Assembly (NCBI GenBank): GCA_947626405.1
Contig: CANQSE010000058.1
Location: 1 to 9,548, forward strand
Length of the DNA stretch: 9,548 nucleotides
Origin: an uncultured Acetatifactor sp.
GTDB taxonomy: Bacteria; Bacillota; Clostridia; Lachnospirales; Lachnospiraceae
Direction: 5' to 3'
Shown: positions 6,090-9,548 of the stretch, piece by piece
How positions within the stretch are numbered: the first letter of the stretch is position 1
Layout of the letters: every line of letters starts with the position of its first letter
The notes under the pieces: model-generated
Database searches by the model: none
Told to the model about the DNA's origin: nothing
What the model saw: the letters and a program-made list of their open reading frames with translations, nothing else
Position numbers and translations under genes: made by a program

Positions 6090-8870
6090 TTACAACCAGG
6101 AATCCCAAAATTTTTCCACGCGTTTAGCCACCGTTTCCACCTTTACAGTTTCAAAAAACTCCCATTCCCTCGGAAAAAGCCTGCTGTAAGCCCCCTGAAG
6201 GAAGCGTTCGTCCAGAAGCGCTATGATTCCTACGTCTTCAGCCGTTCTGATAACACGTCCCGCCGCCTGCAGTATTTTATTCATGCCCGGGTAACGGTAG
6301 GCGTAGTCAAATCCGTCCTCCCCCTCCTGTTCAAAATACCGCCTGAGAAGCTCTCGCTCATAGCATACCTGGGGAAGTCCGGTGCCAACTATGACGGCTC
6401 CAATCAGGCTGTCATTCTTCAGGTCTATTCCCTCTCCAAACGAGCCTCCAAGCACGCAGAAGCCTATCAGGATCCTGTCCTCCTGAATTTCCGGTCCGCC
6501 TGATCCTGATTCCGGACCCGGGCCAGCGCGGAACATGGCAAGAAACTCCTCCCTGTCAGCTTCGCTCATGGACTCGTTCTGCATGATGCATTCCCTGCCC
6601 TCCCCTCCGTAACGGCTCACATATTTAGAGTAAACGCTTCTGAGAAACGAGTACGAGGGGCAGAAAACCATATAGTTTCCGTGTCGGTTCTTTACTATCT
6701 CCTCGATATATTCTGCAATTTTTTCGTATTCCTCCTCTGAGCGCCTTGTGTATTTGCTTGTCACGTCACCTGCGATAAAAAGCGCCCTTTTCTCAGGGTT
6801 AAACACGGAGCGGGCATAAACCTCATAATCCCCGCTGTCTCCGCCAAGAAGCTTTTTGTAATACTGTATAGGCAGCAGAGTGGCCGAAAAAAGAATTGCG
6901 CTTCGCCCCTTTGCCATACACCTTTTAAGATTTTCAGCGGGATTCACGCAGAAAAGCTTTAACAAAAAACCGCCGTCATCCTGCATCTGAGTATATTTTA
7001 CATAGCTTTCGTCCACAAGCTCATAAATCTCCAGAAAATGGCTTACTTCAAAAAAGAAGTCGAGAAGCGTTTCCCTGAGCGGAAGCTTTTCCTCCTCCTG
7101 GACGGAGAGATAATCGTCCATGGCGGAGTGAAGCCGCAGCAGCTTCTGTACAAACGCATCGATCTCCTGTACCGTACATGCCGTTTCACACTCCCTTTTC
7201 AGCGCCAGCATCTCCCTGTTGCACTGCTCGAGATGGTAAATCAGCTTTTCGCCGTACCCCTGTCTCACAAGCATGCTTTTCCCTCTGCGCCGGCTTCTCC
7301 GCCTGTTTGAGCCGCCGTTTTTACCTTCCTCGTCAGAAAGCATCTCAATGTCATGCGACATATCTGTCGTAAGCTGTGTCACATCTAATGTCAATTGACC
7401 TGAAATCACGGATTTTTGGGACTTATCCGACAATTCTGACATGATTGTCTTTTTTATTTCCGACTTCAGACTTTGAAACTGTTCTTTATAAATCGAAGCG
7501 CTGTACATCTCCCTTCCCCTGTCCAGAAGATTGTGGGCCTCGTCAATCAGAAATATGTAGCTTCCACCCGCACTGTCTCCAAAAAAGCGCCTCAGATATA
7601 CATTTGGGTCAAACAGATAATTGTAATCACATATGACGGCATCAGCATACAGACTCATGTCGAGACAAAACTCAAACGGGCACACCTGATGCTTTTTCGC
7701 GTAGCTTTGGATCTGCTCGCGGCTGAAGCTTTCCCTGTTTACCAGCAGATCGTACATGGCTTTATTTATTCTGTCATAATGCCCTTTGGCGTAAGGACAA
7801 AATTCCGGATTGCAATCCGTTTTGTCCATAAAACAAATCTTATCTTTTGCTGTCAGGATAACGCTTTTCATCTTCAGACCGCCATCCCTGAGCAGGGAGA
7901 TTGTGTCCTCAGCCACCGTCCTTGTGATAGTCTTTGCCGTGAGGTAAAAAATTTTATCACCAAGACCCTTGCCAACTGCCTGTACTGCCGGAAATATGGT
8001 GGAAACGGTTTTTCCCACGCCTGTAGGAGCCTCCAGGAACAGTTTTTTCCCATGGTAGATTGTCCTGTAAACGTCAGCCGCCAGCTCTCTCTGACCCTCC
8101 CGGTAGGGAAAAGGAAAGGCAAGACCCGATATTGAGCTCTGACGTTCTTTTCTCCATTCCCATGTATAGTCTGCCCACTTCCTGTAGGCGTCTATCAGAT
8201 CGCCGAACCACTCCTCAAGTTCCCGTAAGGTGTAATCCTGATAAAAATACCGCAGTTCTTCAGTCGGGATATGACAGTATGTGAGACGCACACGGATATT
8301 TTCAGATTTTTCCTGTATGCCGTACATGTAGGCATAACATTTCGCCTGAGCAAGATGAAGCGGCAGAGGGTCCTTAAAACGGTTCAGTTCCCTGTACGTG
8401 CCTTTGATCTCATCAATTACAGTATCATCCCCCTGAGAGAAAATACCGTCCGCACGTCCCTCCACAAAAAGTATATAATTGCCCGTGTCACACTTATATC
8501 TAAGCGGAACCTCCGCCCTGTACTGCGCTCCCATCCTGCGCTGAATCATCCGGTGTATACGTCCTCCCTCGCGCATTGCGCCCTCGGGCGACGCCTGTAT
8601 ACGGTTGTCAATATCTCCGTGACGGAGTATAAACTCAACCAGATTTCTTACAGATACCCTGACCTCCTCCTTCGGCTCATTCCGTGCCTCAGTACACTCC
8701 TGAATGGTCTGAGCCGCCTTCACCTTAGCCTTATCTGTCTTTTCCTGGTCAGCTTTCACCTTGTCCGCCGTTTCCTGCGCCGCCTTCACCTTGTCCGACG
8801 TTTCCTGCGCCGCCTTCACCTTGTCCGACGTTTTACGTTCTACCTTCACCTGCTCTTTTCCCCTCAGCAT
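6090..8870 (-). CDS. PD-(D/E)XK nuclease-like domain fused to FeS XPD/DinG-type DNA helicase
   Basis: About 926 aa if started at ATG 8870. Residues about 72-235 carry RecB/Cas4-type nuclease motifs: GRIH (His106), GRAD (Asp141), DEIK (Glu154, Lys156) and QAKCY (Gln175, Tyr179). The helicase follows: Walker A TGVGKT (283-288), four Cys spaced like an XPD iron-sulfur cluster (346, 353, 358, 397), DEAH (443-446), SAT (662-664), GGSFGEGIDL (807-816) and QAAGRVIR (868-875). It should be a 5'-3' ATP-dependent DNA helicase in repair or recombination (family knowledge). Residues about 14-55 are four decapeptide repeats, and about 473-538 are a low-complexity insert. The reading frame extends to an ATG at 8936, but that lies inside a terminator hairpin and has no SD, so 8870 (weak CGGGA upstream) or GTG 8849 is preferred. 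A TATGAT at 8888-8883 may be its -10. Confidence 0.88.
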   Translation of the reverse strand: MLRGKEQVKVERKTSDKVKAAQETSDKVKAAQETADKVKADQEKTDKAKVKAAQTIQECTEARNEPKEEVRVSVRNLVEFILRHGDIDNRIQASPEGAMREGGRIHRMIQRRMGAQYRAEVPLRYKCDTGNYILFVEGRADGIFSQGDDTVIDEIKGTYRELNRFKDPLPLHLAQAKCYAYMYGIQEKSENIRVRLTYCHIPTEELRYFYQDYTLRELEEWFGDLIDAYRKWADYTWEWRKERQSSISGLAFPFPYREGQRELAADVYRTIYHGKKLFLEAPTGVGKTVSTIFPAVQAVGKGLGDKIFYLTAKTITRTVAEDTISLLRDGGLKMKSVILTAKDKICFMDKTDCNPEFCPYAKGHYDRINKAMYDLLVNRESFSREQIQSYAKKHQVCPFEFCLDMSLYADAVICDYNYLFDPNVYLRRFFGDSAGGSYIFLIDEAHNLLDRGREMYSASIYKEQFQSLKSEIKKTIMSELSDKSQKSVISGQLTLDVTQLTTDMSHDIEMLSDEEGKNGGSNRRRSRRRGKSMLVRQGYGEKLIYHLEQCNREMLALKRECETACTVQEIDAFVQKLLRLHSAMDDYLSVQEEEKLPLRETLLDFFFEVSHFLEIYELVDESYVKYTQMQDDGGFLLKLFCVNPAENLKRCMAKGRSAILFSATLLPIQYYKKLLGGDSGDYEVYARSVFNPEKRALFIAGDVTSKYTRRSEEEYEKIAEYIEEIVKNRHGNYMVFCPSYSFLRSVYSKYVSRYGGEGRECIMQNESMSEADREEFLAMFRAGPGPESGSGGPEIQEDRILIGFCVLGGSFGEGIDLKNDSLIGAVIVGTGLPQVCYERELLRRYFEQEGEDGFDYAYRYPGMNKILQAAGRVIRTAEDVGIIALLDERFLQGAYSRLFPREWEFFETVKVETVAKRVEKFWDSWL
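7349..7449. repeat. TGTC/GACA-rich segment inside the helicase gene
   Basis: Within about 100 bp TGTC occurs five times (7349, 7365, 7377, 7389, 7446) and GACA three times (7357, 7429, 7438), well above chance. It encodes the Ser/Asp/Thr/Leu-rich part of an insert between the DEAH motif and the later helicase motifs, followed by a basic NRRRSRRRGK run. The reading frame is preserved. It may be an expanded or captured short repeat. Confidence 0.5.
8731..8834 (-). repeat. 30-bp in-frame tandem repeat encoding a decapeptide (TSDKVKAAQE)
   Basis: Two almost identical 30-bp units (8761-8790 and 8791-8820, differing at the GCC/GAC codon position) are flanked by a diverged unit (8731-8760) and a partial unit (8821-8834). 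On the minus strand they encode TSDKVKAAQE twice, then TADKVKADQE, then a degenerate KTDKAKVKAAQ. The stretch is Lys/Glu/Ala-rich and probably helical or disordered, placed just before the nuclease-like domain of the helicase. Confidence 0.9.
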
Positions 8871-8899
8871 AATATTTCCCGCATCATACCGTTCTCCGT

Positions 8900-8951
8900 A
8901 AAAGCACAAAACTCCCCACGGAAGATGGAAATCCATCTTTCACGGGGAGTT
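8900..8951 (-). terminator. Strong intrinsic terminator downstream of the HPr-like gene
   Basis: On the minus strand AACTCCCC (8951-8944) pairs with GGGGAGTT (8917-8910), and AAGATGG (8939-8933) pairs with CCATCTT (8928-8922). Two G-U pairs and one A-C mismatch join them into a 19-bp stem with a 4-nt ATTT loop. It is followed by TTTTGTGCTTTT. It ends the HPr-like transcript and separates it from the helicase. Confidence 0.85.
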
Positions 8952-8960
8952 ATTCTTTGC

Positions 8961-8991
8961 GCACAGGGTCGTCACGCGATCACCTCTGTGC
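8961..8991 (-). other. Second hairpin between the HPr-like gene and the terminator
   Basis: GCACAG+GGT (8961-8969) pairs with ACC (8982-8984) and CTGTGC (8986-8991), leaving one bulged base and a 12-nt loop. No T-run follows on the minus strand, so it is not a terminator itself. It may stabilise the 3' end of the HPr-like mRNA. Confidence 0.5.
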
Positions 8992-9008
8992 TTCGGCGGA
9001 ACGATGTA

Positions 9009-9233
9009 TTAACTGGCAAGCGTCAGTTTTTTGAGCATTTCCTCAAATTCCGCATTGTAGCCCTCATACGAAACTGTCAGCGGGCTTCTGAAATCCAGCC
9101 CATACACCCCTAAGAACGACTTGGCATCCACTACATATCTGTTATAGGAAATGTCAATGTCGAAATCGCAACGTGACGTTACTTCCACGAAGTGCTGGAC
9201 TTCATCTGGTGTCAACTGGATGGTCTTTACCAT
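9009..9233 (-). CDS. HPr-fold small protein lacking the active-site histidine
   Basis: 74-aa cytosolic protein. ATG at 9233 is chosen because AAAGGAAG (9248-9241) lies seven bases upstream; the earlier in-frame ATG at 9251 overlaps that SD. From DIDISYNRYVVDAKSFLGV (residues 25-43) it aligns without gaps to HPr: Ser39 sits where the regulatory Ser46 of HPr is, within K-S-x-x-G-V, and the closing LTVSYEGYNAEFEEMLKKL matches the last strand and helix. The N-terminal GIHARPA loop carrying phosphorylatable His15 is replaced by the shorter LTPDEV, so phosphotransfer from Enzyme I to sugars should be impossible. As with Crh of Bacillus, a regulatory role through Ser phosphorylation by HPr kinase and CcpA binding is conceivable but unproven. 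Own promoter and terminator, so monocistronic. Confidence 0.8.
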   Translation of the reverse strand: MVKTIQLTPDEVQHFVEVTSRCDFDIDISYNRYVVDAKSFLGVYGLDFRSPLTVSYEGYNAEFEEMLKKLTLAS

Positions 9234-9288
9234 TTCCAAACTTCCTTTCATAGTGATATGAATGACATTCTTAGTTCTATAATTTACA

Positions 9289-9316
9289 ATTATATGTAGT
9301 TTATTCTAAAAGTCAA
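9289..9316 (-). promoter_or_regulatory. Sigma-A-type promoter of the HPr-like gene
   Basis: TTGACT (9316-9311) and a perfect TATAAT (9294-9289) are separated by 16 bp on the minus strand. The start would fall near 9282, leaving a leader of about 49 nt. The strength suggests substantial expression. Confidence 0.8.
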
Positions 9317-9337
9317 CAGTTTTCCTTATTTTCGGCA

Positions 9338-9353
9338 GTTCGCATATGCAAAC
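9338..9353. promoter_or_regulatory. Near-perfect 16-bp palindrome upstream of the HPr-like promoter
   Basis: GTTCGCATATGCAAAC is palindromic except for one base pair. It lies about 21 bp upstream of the -35 and 20 bp past the stop codon of the next gene. It could be an operator, or part of a weak 3' hairpin of the DUF4130-type gene. Confidence 0.4.
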
Positions 9354-9373
9354 CCTCCGTAGGTGCTCCGGAT

Positions 9374-9548
9374 TTAGCATTTTGACCTAAACTCTGTCAT
9401 GTATTCCCGAAATCTCATTGGCAACAAATTGCGCTGCAGCCCCGGATTATACCTCTCGCATATTGCTATTGCGCGGCAGAAGCTGCGAAACATCCCGCTA
9501 TATTCTTCTTCCCGTTCGGATGTCCTGAGCACAGGACGGTACGCTTCC
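9374..9548 (-). CDS. C-terminal fragment of DUF4130/TIGR03915-type putative DNA-metabolism protein
   Basis: An open frame on the minus strand enters from the right edge (first full codon at 9547) and ends at TAA 9374-9376, giving 57 residues. The segment EEYSGMFRSFCRAIAICER followed by NPGLQRNLLPMRFREYMTEF has the pattern I associate with the C-terminus of DUF4130 / TIGR03915 proteins: a Y..(L/M)(F/W)..F...I.I.(E)R helix and a NP..Q...P.R(F/Y)...(M/L).E tail. These proteins have unknown biochemical activity and are usually encoded beside a radical-SAM partner (TIGR03916), which would lie further right. No strong terminator follows. Assignment rests on a short fragment. Confidence 0.68.
   Translation of the reverse strand, partial: EAYRPVLRTSEREEEYSGMFRSFCRAIAICERYNPGLQRNLLPMRFREYMTEFRSKC

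Noticed and set aside
7473..8135. 220-residue plus-strand open frame
   Set aside because: It is antisense to the helicase Walker A, FeS and DEAH region and has no independent support.
8271..9113. 280-residue plus-strand open frame
   Set aside because: It is antisense to the helicase N-terminus and part of the HPr-like gene, and it runs through the terminator. The composition is typical of a shadow frame.
9234..9251. Upstream in-frame ATG for the HPr-like gene
   Set aside because: Using it would make the AAAGGAAG SD part of the coding sequence. HPr-like similarity starts after the ATG at 9233.
1..9548. Defence island, prophage or insertion sequence
   Set aside because: No transposase, integrase, phage structural gene, toxin-antitoxin pair or terminal inverted repeats were found. 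The helicase-nuclease has no accompanying defence genes.

Overview
The window reads as ordinary chromosome of a Clostridia-class Firmicute, most likely Lachnospiraceae. The basis is strong AGGAGG-type Shine-Dalgarno sites, sigma-A promoters (TTGACA/TATAAT), mid-range GC and the protein families present: an ECF-transporter S component, a clostridial-type sCache chemoreceptor, a cytosolic GH13 amylase, an SGNH esterase, a Rad3/XPD-type helicase and an HPr-like small protein. The taxonomic call is inference; there is no rRNA or tRNA gene to confirm it.

Layout. (1) Positions 1-1227, minus: SGNH/GDSL hydrolase with an N-terminal beta-rich domain, cut by the left edge. (2) Positions 1228-1490: divergent promoter region with a short inverted repeat and a leader of about 160 nt. 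(3) Positions 1491-2402, plus: ECF-type S component with an unusual membrane/coiled-coil N-terminal extension. (4) Positions 2403-2670: 58-bp tandem repeat (2.5 copies), then a strong bidirectional terminator shared with the convergent chemoreceptor. (5) Positions 2671-4377, minus: methyl-accepting chemotaxis protein with its own promoter. (6) Positions 4553-5875, minus: GH13 alpha-amylase-type enzyme. (7) Positions 5876-6089: non-coding, holding a cluster of DnaA-box-like 9-mers and an imperfect direct repeat. (8) Positions 6090-8870, minus: large PD-(D/E)XK nuclease-like plus FeS XPD/DinG-type helicase. (9) Positions 8871-9008: two consecutive hairpins, one a strong terminator. (10) Positions 9009-9233, minus: HPr-fold protein lacking the phosphorylatable His. 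(11) Positions 9374-9548, minus: C-terminal end of a DUF4130/TIGR03915-type putative DNA-metabolism protein, cut by the right edge.

How the genes relate. Most neighbours are separated by promoters or terminators, so this looks like a string of single-gene units rather than one operon. The sugar theme (esterase, amylase, HPr-like protein) and the DNA theme (nuclease-helicase, DUF4130 protein) may each be coincidental. I found no phage, insertion sequence, CRISPR array or convincing new multi-gene system. The most unusual items are the His-less HPr-like protein, the nuclease-helicase with its repeat-built N-terminus and uncertain start, the extended ECF S component, the 58-bp tandem repeat and the DnaA-box-like cluster.
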